A stretch of DNA of 10,773 bases, from positions 1 to 10,773 of the forward strand of contig SKZP01000446.1 of NCBI GenBank assembly GCA_007127275.1, written 5' to 3'. Source of the stretch: Planctomycetota bacterium (GTDB lineage Bacteria > Planctomycetota > UBA8742 > SKZP01). Below, piece by piece: positions 1-6,943 of this stretch. The first letter of the stretch is position 1. Every line of letters starts with the position of its first letter. The notes under the pieces were generated by a model. It was not told where the DNA came from, ran no database searches, and saw nothing but the letters and a program-made list of their open reading frames with translations. The position numbers and the translations under genes were made by a program.

Positions 1-1782
1 CTCGTCCCGGCGCACCTTGAACGTGACGCTAGCTTTCGCTTCAAACGACTCCCGCAGTCGCTCCCACCTCTCGGCGGTCAAGCGCTCGCCATTGAGCTCG
101 AGCAGCACATCTCCCGCCTCTAGACCGGCCGTTGCCGCGGGAGAAAGCGGCATTACCCACTCGACCACCGGTTGCGACTCCTTGCCTTGGGCCGTGGTGA
201 GTCCCCAATACGGCCGGGCTTGCTGCTCGTCACGCGGCTCGAAGCTGTAGCCGAGCGCGTCCAACAACGGGGCAACGGGCGTTTCCGTTTCGCCGAGGAT
301 GTAGTGCTCGGCGAACCAGCGCAGGTCTTCGCCGGCGAGGCCAGACGCAATACGCATCACCGCGGCGGTTTCGTCGAAGCCGCGCTCGGGAATGCCGTAG
401 TGATGCCACATGATGCGAAACAGGTCGTCGAGCGAGTTGCGGTTGTCGGAGTAGTGCCGGATCAGCATGTCGAGCAGCAGCCCCCATGCCTCGCCTTGAT
501 CGTAGTAGTCGTCCGTCCGGTTGAGGATGCCGAGTAGCTGCTGCATGCGCTGGCGAAAGGCAGTCTGGGTCATCAACCCGGCTCGGGCAAGGTAGACGTC
601 GGTGTAGTAGCTCGTCACGCCTTCGTGGAACCAGAGGCAATCCATTTCCGGCATTCGGCTGTAGTCGTAGGGCCGGATGGGCGTTGCGCGGATGCGTTTG
701 ACGTTCCAGAGGTGAAAGAATTCGTGTGCCGTAATGAACAGCGGCACGCGCCGGCGGCGCTCGCTGAGCACGCTGTGCACGCTCGTCCAGATTTGCGTGG
801 AGTTGGTGTGTTCGAGGCCGCGGCCGCCGAAGCCCGCCGGGCGGAGGAAGTAGAGGAAGGTGTAGCGCTCGAACGGCAGCCCGCCGAACATTTCTGCGCC
901 CGCTTCGCAGATTTTGCGCACCGGCTCGAGCAGCGCGTCGCGGCAGCGTTCGACGTAGCGCTCCGGCGCGGCGACGACAATCTCAATGGTTGCGCCGTCG
1001 ACCTCGAATGTGGCCTTGTCGAACGGCCCGAGCAGCGTCGGGCTGTCCACCAATTCGTCGTAGTCGGCGGCGTAGAAGGTGTACTCGTCTTCTTCGCAGC
1101 GTTCGAGTTGCGTGTGGATCTGCCAGTCCTCCGGGACGTCGGTGAAGGTGAGCCTGCTCGGCAGATCCAGCGCGTCGTGCACGTAAACGAACATGGCCGT
1201 TCCGAGAAAGTTCGCGTAGTTCACGCCGAGGCCGCCTCGGATGAAGCGGGCTTCGCCCGGGGTCGTGTACCGGACGGTGAGCGCATCCGGCGGGGTTTGT
1301 GCCGAGTCGCCCTCTTCTTCGCCGTTGGCCTCCTCGCTGGAGAAGTGCACGACCCAGGTGTCGTCGCGGTTGCGCTCAATCTCGTATTCGGTGCCACTCT
1401 CGGCACACGCGGCGCGGAACTCGCTGACGTTCGCCCCCATCACGTCCTCGCGGTAAACACCGGGCGACCAGTTCGGCATATGAAACGTCAGCGACTCGGC
1501 CGGAATGCGCTGCGCCTCGCGCAGTACGTCGAGGCCGTCGAGATCGAGGGTGACACCCCAAAGCTCGCGGCGCTGATCCGCGAGACTCACCTGCCAGCGC
1601 ATCTCCGCCTGCAACTCGCCGGCCGAGACGGGCGTCGGGGGAGCCTGCTCTTGCGGGCGCGCGGATGCGTGCGCAGGGAACGCCTGCGGCGAGGCCGGGA
1701 CGGCCAGCCACAACAGCAGCAGGGCCGCGGCCAGCGGAATGCGGGCGGTTAACGTGGCGTCGAGACGGCGGCGCAACTGCAT
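1..1782 (-). CDS. M61-family zinc metallopeptidase with PDZ domain (partial, 3' end off window)
   Basis: Reads as an exported zinc aminopeptidase/protease of the M61 (glycyl aminopeptidase) family; 594 codons are visible and the frame is still open at base 1. The start at 1782 has AGAAGG seven bases upstream and opens a signal peptide (RRR, then a hydrophobic stretch around residues 16-28), so the product is probably periplasmic or secreted. Residues about 45-290 are the beta-rich N-terminal domain. GLEH (about 322-325) matches the conserved family motif before the active site. HEFFH (353-357), followed by LWNVKRIR, is the zinc site, and the third ligand is probably E387 in WFHEGVTSYY, 30 residues after the second His, the usual M61 spacing. 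A PDZ domain follows (about 522-590: WGLTT, VVEWVMPLSPAATAGL, AGDVLLELNG). Most family members are about 600 residues, so little should be missing. The family assignment is firm; the substrate is unknown. It lies 200 bases after the VOC gene and could have its own promoter, though I could not identify one. Confidence 0.93.
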   Translation of the reverse strand, partial: MQLRRRLDATLTARIPLAAALLLLWLAVPASPQAFPAHASARPQEQAPPTPVSAGELQAEMRWQVSLADQRRELWGVTLDLDGLDVLREAQRIPAESLTFHMPNWSPGVYREDVMGANVSEFRAACAESGTEYEIERNRDDTWVVHFSSEEANGEEEGDSAQTPPDALTVRYTTPGEARFIRGGLGVNYANFLGTAMFVYVHDALDLPSRLTFTDVPEDWQIHTQLERCEEDEYTFYAADYDELVDSPTLLGPFDKATFEVDGATIEIVVAAPERYVERCRDALLEPVRKICEAGAEMFGGLPFERYTFLYFLRPAGFGGRGLEHTNSTQIWTSVHSVLSERRRRVPLFITAHEFFHLWNVKRIRATPIRPYDYSRMPEMDCLWFHEGVTSYYTDVYLARAGLMTQTAFRQRMQQLLGILNRTDDYYDQGEAWGLLLDMLIRHYSDNRNSLDDLFRIMWHHYGIPERGFDETAAVMRIASGLAGEDLRWFAEHYILGETETPVAPLLDALGYSFEPRDEQQARPYWGLTTAQGKESQPVVEWVMPLSPAATAGLEAGDVLLELNGERLTAERWERLRESFEAKASVTFKVRRDE

Positions 1783-1982
1783 AAAGCGGCCTTCTTTCTG
1801 GGGGATCACTGCACGAACATGGTGACAAGGGGATTGGGCGCGTCCCTCGGCGGCCATACAAGATGCTACGCGAATACGCCTCGCCGCCGCCCCCTTCCGT
1901 TCGCCTTGGACGCGTGTCTCCACACGTCGCACTGTCGAGCGGCGTCGCAAAACTTCGGACCGGCGCTCCTGTCAGTTTCTTC
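1783..1982. other. Intergenic spacer between VOC gene and M61 gene
   Basis: This 200-base gap lies between the VOC stop codon and the peptidase start. It contains an imperfect hairpin at 1909-1928 (GACG-C-GTGT, loop CTCC, ACACGTC) with no T-run on either side, so it is not a convincing intrinsic terminator. Short open frames crossing it lack ribosome binding sites. I see no recognisable promoter, although its length leaves room for one serving the peptidase. Confidence 0.5.
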
Positions 1983-2546
1983 TTACGTTGCGTCAGGCGA
2001 AACGAGACCCCACAGCCAGACGCGCAGACCGGCAGGCGTGCGCAGCAGGGCGGTATACATGGGTGAGCTCGGCGCGCCGTAGGGCTCGGGGTGCCGCTCG
2101 ACGTCGACGCCTCGTTCCGCCAATTCGGCGCAGATCTCGCGTATGCCGTCGACCATGAACTCGAGTGTCAGTGCCTCGGCTGGTGTGACGGCGCGTTGAT
2201 TGCCCGCCGGGTCGGCCTCAGGGGCCGAGCGTTGCTCGCTGGCCGGGCGGATGCTGAAGGTGAAGCGTTTCTCCGGATCCATCACCATGCAGAAATCTTC
2301 GGTGATGGCGTTCGAGTCGAACCCCATCACATCAAGCCAGAAGCCGACTTCGGCGGCGAAGTCCTCCACGTGGTAGCAGGGAGCGAAGGTCCAGCAGTCG
2401 CCCCACTTCATGTTGAACGGCTGCGCCGGCTCGGTCCACAGGCGCTTGAAGTCCTCCGGCGTTTTCGCCTGCTTCGGGATATCCAGCCGCGCCTGACCCA
2501 GTTTGCGCAGTGACTCGCGCGTCCGTGTTTCCGTGGATGAGCTCAT
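1983..2546 (-). CDS. VOC superfamily (glyoxalase/dioxygenase-fold) protein
   Basis: A 187-residue protein with the look of the vicinal-oxygen-chelate fold. It has one module around residues 53-100 (FAPCYHVEDFAAEVGFWLDVMGF, then an FTFSIRPA strand). A second follows around 125-180 (LTLEFMVDGIREICAELAERGVDV, helix, then TPAGLRVWLWGL), the familiar pattern of a strand, a helix and a closing strand near 'sPaGlrv'. H59 and E129 sit where VOC metal ligands often occur, but I cannot confirm metal binding. The N-terminal 45 residues are a charged helical extension and the Ala/Pro-rich stretch at 100-122 is an inserted loop, which makes it longer than a minimal VOC protein (about 130). The start is well supported: GGAGGAG lies six bases before the ATG. 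Members include glyoxalase I, extradiol dioxygenases and antibiotic-binding proteins; the sequence does not say which. It follows the AtoE gene by 95 bases and may be cotranscribed with it. Confidence 0.75.
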   Translation of the reverse strand: MSSSTETRTRESLRKLGQARLDIPKQAKTPEDFKRLWTEPAQPFNMKWGDCWTFAPCYHVEDFAAEVGFWLDVMGFDSNAITEDFCMVMDPEKRFTFSIRPASEQRSAPEADPAGNQRAVTPAEALTLEFMVDGIREICAELAERGVDVERHPEPYGAPSSPMYTALLRTPAGLRVWLWGLVSPDAT

Positions 2547-2563
2547 GTACCACTCCTCCGCTT

Positions 2564-2586
2564 GAGAAAGGCACGCGGCGGCGTGC
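2564..2586 (-). terminator. Weak candidate intrinsic terminator after the AtoE gene
   Basis: On the minus strand GCACGC, loop CGCC, GCGTGC form a perfect six-pair GC stem followed by CTTTCTC, 55 bases after the transporter stop codon. The stem is strong but the T-tract is short and interrupted, and the hairpin lies only a few bases before the Shine-Dalgarno of the VOC gene. It may therefore terminate only partially, or act as a processing or attenuating structure between the two genes. Confidence 0.35.
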
Positions 2587-2641
2587 GTTGAGTTGCGACC
2601 ACGCTACCACGAATGCCTGCGTCGGACGAACGGTTCCGCCG

Positions 2642-4252
2642 TCACGGCGCCGGCGGCGCGACGGCCGAGGCGAGGGCGAAAGCCGTTATCAGCACGAGGA
2701 AGATGGGCAGCACGAGCAGCATGATCGCGGCGGTGTAGCCCATGATGTCGCGGGCGCGCAGCCCGGTGATGCCGAGCAACGCCAGCGCCCAGAACGGCTG
2801 GAGCATGTTGGTGATCTGGTCGCCGTAGGCGACGAACATCACCGCGAGTGCGGGGTCAATGCCGAGGCGAGCCGCCGATCCCAGGGCAATTTCCCCCTGC
2901 ACGGCCCACTGGCCGCCGCCGGAGGGGATGAACATGTTAACCACAGCGGCGGAGAGGAAGCTCAGCACAGGCAGCGTCTCCTGCGTCGCCGCCGCCGAGA
3001 TCCACTCGACAATCACGTCGTTGAGACCCGTGCCGACGAGGATGCCGAAGATTCCCGCGTAGAACGGAAACTGCAGCAGGATCCCCGCGGCGCCACTTGT
3101 GCCCTGGCCGACGGCGCGCACGTAGTGGATTGGGCGCCAATGCGCGAGCAAGCCGAAGAAAAGGAACAAGAACGGCACCGTAAAGAGGTCGAGGTTGAAG
3201 CGCCCTTCAAGGAGGTCGTTGACAATAACCGCAAAGGCAATCAGGCAGATCAGAACGGTGGTGAGGGGACTGCGGTTGAGCTTGTCGCCGACGGTGAGCT
3301 TGTCCTGCGGGGAAGCCTCGTCCGGCGCGCGACCGCTCGGCGGCGCCTCGCCCTCGGGGGCGGCTCCCTTGGATTGCGCATCCGCGGGATCTCGCTCTAG
3401 GTCCGCCGGCTTGGGCTCCCCTTCGTCGGCCGGCGGAAAGTGGCGGTCCGCCTCGTGCGGCAGCATCTGGTCCGGACGGATCTCGACAATCTCTCCCTCA
3501 CGCTTCGGCGCCATCAGGTAGAACAGCACCGGCACCGCGACGAGCAGCAACGCGTTCGTCAGCAGGTTCATGGCGCCGAAAAGGGTTTCGCTCACCGGAA
3601 TGGCCGCGTCGCCGTGCACTGCCCCGGCAATCTCCAAGGGTGCCGAGCCAGAGAGGCCGCCGTGCCAGACCAGCAAGCCCATGTAGCCGGCGGCGCCGAG
3701 TAGCGGGTAGTGCATCTTGATGCCGCTAGTGCGGGCGAGGGCGGCCATTTTCTTGGCGAGTACGGCGCCGACGACGAGGCCGAAGCCCCAGTTGATCAGT
3801 CCGGCGAGCATGGCGACGAGTGCGACGGTCGCCGCGCCGCTTGCCGAGGTCTTCGGGATGGCCGCGAACCAGTTGAGCACGAAGCGCACCGGCCGCGACG
3901 TCGCCAGGGCGTAGCCGGTAACGAGAATCAGCGACATCTGCATGGCAAACGCCAGCAGGCCCCAAAAGCCGTTGTCCCAGGCGACTCGTCCCGTTCTCGG
4001 GTCGACGCCGCGCCAGGCGTTGAGCACGTCCATGATCGTCGTCGCACGCGTTACCGGCTCGCCATCTTCGTCGAGCACCTCTTGATGCTCAATGGTTCCG
4101 TCGGGCAGCTCCGCCGCTTCAAACACCGGCTGCTCGGTAAACCCGAGCGCGAGCAACATGGCCACGAACGTGAGGATCAGCGCGAACAGGAACGGGTCGG
4201 GCATGAACCGCTGAAACACGGAACTTAATGCGCAGCCGAGACGGTTGACCAT
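2642..4252 (-). CDS. atoE: AtoE-type short-chain fatty acid transporter
   Basis: An inner-membrane permease of the short-chain fatty acid uptake family (TC 2.A.73), thought to import acetoacetate, butyrate and similar acids by symport. The 536-residue protein opens with MVNRLGCALSSVFQRFMPDP, typical of the family, and then the first membrane segment (about 20-38). Other family marks are INWGFGLVVGAVLAKKMA (153-170), the conserved core NMFIPSGGGQWAVQGE (439-454) and AYGDQITNMLQPFWALALLG (475-494). E. coli AtoE is about 440 residues; the extra length lies in a hydrophilic loop at about 40-95 and a Pro/Glu/Asp-rich loop at about 248-328, probably disordered. I chose 4252 because the family motif begins there and GAGG lies seven bases upstream; the frame extends to 4414, but that extension is unlike the family and crosses a candidate promoter. 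No CoA-transferase or thiolase (atoDAB) genes are adjacent, so the physiological substrate is inferred only from the family. Confidence 0.9.
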   Translation of the reverse strand: MVNRLGCALSSVFQRFMPDPFLFALILTFVAMLLALGFTEQPVFEAAELPDGTIEHQEVLDEDGEPVTRATTIMDVLNAWRGVDPRTGRVAWDNGFWGLLAFAMQMSLILVTGYALATSRPVRFVLNWFAAIPKTSASGAATVALVAMLAGLINWGFGLVVGAVLAKKMAALARTSGIKMHYPLLGAAGYMGLLVWHGGLSGSAPLEIAGAVHGDAAIPVSETLFGAMNLLTNALLLVAVPVLFYLMAPKREGEIVEIRPDQMLPHEADRHFPPADEGEPKPADLERDPADAQSKGAAPEGEAPPSGRAPDEASPQDKLTVGDKLNRSPLTTVLICLIAFAVIVNDLLEGRFNLDLFTVPFLFLFFGLLAHWRPIHYVRAVGQGTSGAAGILLQFPFYAGIFGILVGTGLNDVIVEWISAAATQETLPVLSFLSAAVVNMFIPSGGGQWAVQGEIALGSAARLGIDPALAVMFVAYGDQITNMLQPFWALALLGITGLRARDIMGYTAAIMLLVLPIFLVLITAFALASAVAPPAP

Positions 4253-4324
4253 GACGCGACCTCGAAACGAAGGGCGAAGTGGCAAGCAGGGAGGGAGCCT
4301 CGCCGTGCGGGGCATGCGCCGAGC

Positions 4325-4353
4325 AGCGTAGGGTTTTGCGCGCCGCGTTTCAA
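4325..4353 (-). promoter_or_regulatory. Candidate sigma-70 promoter for atoE
   Basis: On the minus strand TTGAAA (4353-4348, five of six matches to the -35 consensus) is followed after exactly 17 bases by TACGCT (4330-4325, three of six matches to -10). Transcription would start near 4318, leaving a leader of about 65 bases before the ATG at 4252. The -35 and spacing are good, the -10 is poor, and consensus-like hits occur by chance, so this is tentative. Confidence 0.35.
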
Positions 4354-4461
4354 TCACCTGGCAAAGTGCGGTGCTTCGCTCGGTTTCCGGCCACGCCTGG
4401 CACCCCGCTGGCACGTGCTCGGATCACCGGGCAAGAAAGGAGGTACAGCACCATCAGAAGT

Positions 4462-4534
4462 CGTTGTAGGCGCACGCGCATAAGTCCACGGGCCGCGGCC
4501 GGTGAGCCCGTTAGTAAGCCTCCGTGATGCCGCT
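4462..4534 (-). repeat. Intergenic repeat element, copy A (possible structured RNA or regulatory element)
   Basis: This 73-base stretch aligns with 6722-6797 in the same orientation, 55 of 73 aligned positions identical by hand with three gap positions. Read on the minus strand, the conserved blocks are AGCGGCATCAC, TAACGGG, a GC-rich core with GCCCGTG, and TATGCGCGTGC. ACGGGC and GCCCGT can pair around a 12-base loop. It begins 135 bases after the ATPase stop codon and ends about 210 bases before the transporter start. I do not recognise it as a known RNA family. Confidence 0.6.
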
Positions 4535-4669
4535 GCACTGCCTCGGAAAGCCTCATAAAGTGGGTGCGCGAGAAAGCCCTGCCATCCACTTATTGGCGGG
4601 GTACGACTTCACCGAAAAGTCCCCGGGGCTGGAGAAGCCGTCCTTATCTGCCGACCCCAAGAATGCGGC

Positions 4670-6580
4670 TCATCCACCGCGAGGCGGAGGCGTGCGTTGC
4701 CACTCTCGCAAGGCGCAGGCGGCGGTGCGTGGCATAAGCGCCTCGTAGGGTGGCGCGGCGAGCAGGCCCATGTCGGGTGTGTCGTGCGCCCGCGTCGTGA
4801 GGGCTTCCGTTCCTGGCTCGAGCGCCCACGCGAATACGCGGGCAAGGCCGTCGCGGCGGTGCTCGCGGGCGTTGCGGCCGCGCCAATGCGCGAGCAAACG
4901 CGGTAATGCTTTGCCGGATACGGCCACGTCCAACGCGAGCCAGGCTTGTGCCGCCGTTGTGTCGTCGACACCGTCTTGCGCGAGCACTGCCGCGAACGCT
5001 TCGGTTTCCAGCGCCGCGAGAAGGGTCGCGGCAATCTCGCAAATGGCGCGTCCGCTGAGCGAGCCGCCGAGAGGCCGCAACAGCCGCTGCAACCGCTCGA
5101 GCGCGTCCAGGCAATCCTGTCCCGCTGCCGGCAACGCCTTCAACTCCGAGGCCGAGGTCTCGCTGCCGGGCTCGAACGGCCTCACGAAGCGGCCGCGCTG
5201 CCAGTGCTCGTTGCCACGCAGCGCCTGCAACAGCGCCGCCTGTAGATGCACGTCGCAGCCGACCACTTCGTCGCAACGCGGCGCAAGCACCGCATCCACC
5301 CCCGGCTCCTCGAGCTCCACCCAGAATACGCGGTCCAGCAGCCGCGGGGAAAGCCGCGACACCTCGACGAGGTCCGTATTCAGTGTGCCGATCCAATACA
5401 CGTTCGGCGGCAGTGCGACGCCGCACGTTCCTGGCGCCACCCACTCGCACCGGCGCAACGAGGTGCGCGCATCACAAGGCGCCTCGAGCGCGGCAAGCAA
5501 CTCTTCGAGCCGCGCACTCTCCGGGGGTGCCAGCGCGTCGACGTCGTCATACAGCAAAAACCACGCAAGACTCTCGGCATCCGCATCCTGGTAGTTCCGC
5601 AACGCCTGCTGCAGGAAACCCGAGTGGGCGTTGAGTGCCTCGTCGGAGTGCGCCGCGGATGGTACGGAAACCCGCAACTCGTTCGAGACGTGTTGCGGCG
5701 CCGGCAGCGCCTGGACCAACCCTTGCGCGAGGCGCGTTTTGCCCACGCCGGTGGGTCCGGCGAGCAAGAGGCGTCCCGTCGCCTGCAGGGCCACCCACGC
5801 CGCGGCAACCGTTGCCGTGTCGACATGCAGCCCGCGTAGACGCAGGCTTGCCGCCAGCTGCGCCACCGGGGTACGCGGACGTCGCAACCGTTGTGCCGAC
5901 TGGTTGCCCAGGCTCATTGCCGCGTCCGCCGCCGTTTCGCGAATGGCCGTGCGCACCTCCCCCTCCGGTCGAGCCGCAACGGGGGTCGGCGAGACGCCCT
6001 CGGCGGTGCCCGGCAATTGCCCCTGGGGATGTGGCTCGTCCTCGGCGGTGTGTGTGCCCACTCCTTCGTGGTGCATCTCGTCGGCGGCGCGCGACCCCAC
6101 TCCGGAATCCGCAAGGTTCGCCCTCGGCTCGCTTGGGCTTGAGTCGCTCGCATCTCGCTCGAGGGCGCCACTGACGAGCGTGCCGCGCAACTCGTCGCTT
6201 GGCGCCTCCCTTTCTCCCGGCGGCGAACCCAGTGCGGCAGTGATGGCCGAAGTCGGTGCGATGCGCTCCCAGACAGTGGTGCGGCGGCTTGCCTCGGGGC
6301 GGTGCTCGCGCAGCCATTCGCGACGCTGCTCTTCCAGTAGTTGCCGCAGCACGGCTTCCTCGTCGCACAACTCCGCAAGTGCGTGGCTTAGCATGCTGTG
6401 CAGCACCGCATCTTCGCGCCACGCCGTCGCCGGCAGCGCAAGCGCCTCAAGCACCGCCGCCGCGACGTCTTCCGCAATGAAGCGAGAACTCGGCCAGCCG
6501 AGCACGACGTGCAATGCCGCCCGGCGCACCTCGCGGTGACTCGGTCGTGGGGCCGGCCCATTCGCGTCGTTGTCAAGCAT
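4670..6580 (-). CDS. AAA+ ATPase of the McrB / AAA_5 (dynein-like) type
   Basis: A 636-residue cytoplasmic protein. Residues 1-100 are a helical, unrecognised domain. Residues about 110-235 are rich in Ser, Glu, Pro and Gly and look disordered. The AAA+ module begins around 240: Walker A GPTGVGKT (275-282), Walker B WFLLYDDVDAL (340-350), sensor 1 in YWIGTLNTD (N401), and SRLSPRLLDRVFWVELEEP (408-426), the segment that in McrB/MoxR-type ATPases carries the sensor and arginine-finger region. The residue after the Walker B Asp is Asp346, where Glu is usual. Residues 430-636 are mostly helical and match no family I know. McrB-type ATPases remodel partners or translocate DNA using ATP or GTP, but no McrC-like nuclease gene is beside it and no recognition domain is evident, so restriction activity cannot be claimed. 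Start 6580 is supported by AGAGGA five bases upstream; the frame could also begin at 6616. It lies 363 bases after the lipoprotein gene. Confidence 0.82.
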   Translation of the reverse strand: MLDNDANGPAPRPSHREVRRAALHVVLGWPSSRFIAEDVAAAVLEALALPATAWREDAVLHSMLSHALAELCDEEAVLRQLLEEQRREWLREHRPEASRRTTVWERIAPTSAITAALGSPPGEREAPSDELRGTLVSGALERDASDSSPSEPRANLADSGVGSRAADEMHHEGVGTHTAEDEPHPQGQLPGTAEGVSPTPVAARPEGEVRTAIRETAADAAMSLGNQSAQRLRRPRTPVAQLAASLRLRGLHVDTATVAAAWVALQATGRLLLAGPTGVGKTRLAQGLVQALPAPQHVSNELRVSVPSAAHSDEALNAHSGFLQQALRNYQDADAESLAWFLLYDDVDALAPPESARLEELLAALEAPCDARTSLRRCEWVAPGTCGVALPPNVYWIGTLNTDLVEVSRLSPRLLDRVFWVELEEPGVDAVLAPRCDEVVGCDVHLQAALLQALRGNEHWQRGRFVRPFEPGSETSASELKALPAAGQDCLDALERLQRLLRPLGGSLSGRAICEIAATLLAALETEAFAAVLAQDGVDDTTAAQAWLALDVAVSGKALPRLLAHWRGRNAREHRRDGLARVFAWALEPGTEALTTRAHDTPDMGLLAAPPYEALMPRTAACALREWQRTPPPRGG

Positions 6581-6943
6581 CCGAGTCCTCTCACGCCCGC
6601 AGTGCCCTCCTGCCAAACTCCTGCCCTACTCAACCGCAATCCGAGCCGTCTCGCAACGGCGAAAGCTCCTCCCTCGAGGTCGCGGATCCGTTGGGCGTGG
6701 CCCGTAGGCAGCAACCGTAGACGTTTCAGATGCACACGCATACACTCACGGGCCCCGCGGCCCGAGGGTCCCGTTACCGAGCATTTGTGATGCCGCTTTA
6801 TGCTGCGTAATCTCGGCGAGCGGTCGTTGCCGGGGACGCGGTCGGCCACCAGCGTGCCGGGCCAGCCAGGCGTCATGCGTGCCCTGCGGGTCGAACATGA
6901 GCGGCGACTGATGCGCGCGAATACATGGCCACTACGGGGCCGA
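6581..6943. other. Intergenic region between lipoprotein gene and AAA+ ATPase gene
   Basis: A 363-base gap that contains repeat element copy B (6722-6797) and otherwise no recognisable gene. A frame starting near 6897 on the minus strand would encode about 50 residues but has no Shine-Dalgarno sequence. The last 140 bases before the ATPase start may hold its promoter; I found no pair of boxes good enough to name. Confidence 0.65.
6722..6797 (-). repeat. Intergenic repeat element, copy B (possible structured RNA or regulatory element)
   Basis: Second copy of the element at 4462-4534, same orientation. On the minus strand AGCGGCATCAC is followed by TAACGGG, then a GC-rich hairpin and TATGCGTGTGC. 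The hairpin is longer here: ACGGG, a bulged A, then CCC pair with GGG and CCCGT around a ten-base loop. Stem bases are kept while the loop and flanks differ from copy A, as expected if the structure matters. It starts 146 bases after the lipoprotein stop codon, nearly the same offset as copy A from its preceding gene, and ends about 140 bases before the ATPase start. Confidence 0.6.

Larger units (their letters stand above)
4253..4669. other. Intergenic region between AAA+ ATPase gene and atoE
   Basis: A 417-base gap without a convincing gene. On the minus strand it holds, in order, the 3' flank of the ATPase gene, a repeat element (4462-4534) shared with the gap at 6581-6943, a candidate promoter (4325-4353) and the short leader of the transporter gene. 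An open frame of 79 codons (4589-4350) spans the element but lacks a ribosome binding site and resembles nothing I recognise. Confidence 0.7.

Noticed and set aside
625..1752. Long plus-strand open frame of 375 codons
   Set aside because: It lies antisense to the M61 peptidase gene, whose minus-strand reading shows HEFFH, GLEH and PDZ motifs. The plus-strand product is Arg/Ala/Val-rich and resembles nothing; long antisense frames are expected in GC-rich genes.
2510..3400. Plus-strand open frame of 296 codons
   Set aside because: Antisense to the AtoE transporter; strongly biased to charged residues and lacking any domain.
4600..4669. CCCCGGGG followed by ACTTTT downstream of the ATPase gene, as a terminator
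   Set aside because: The palindrome has no loop and the T-run is short, so a stable hairpin terminator cannot be drawn.
6747..6897. Small minus-strand frame of about 50 codons (MFDPQGTHDAW...)
   Set aside because: No Shine-Dalgarno sequence, no recognisable motif, and the matching stretch before repeat copy A does not preserve the frame.
1868..6930. CGCGAATAC occurring near 1869, 4832 and 6917
   Set aside because: Only a nine-base match, in one coding and two intergenic places, with no shared flanking sequence; chance is sufficient.
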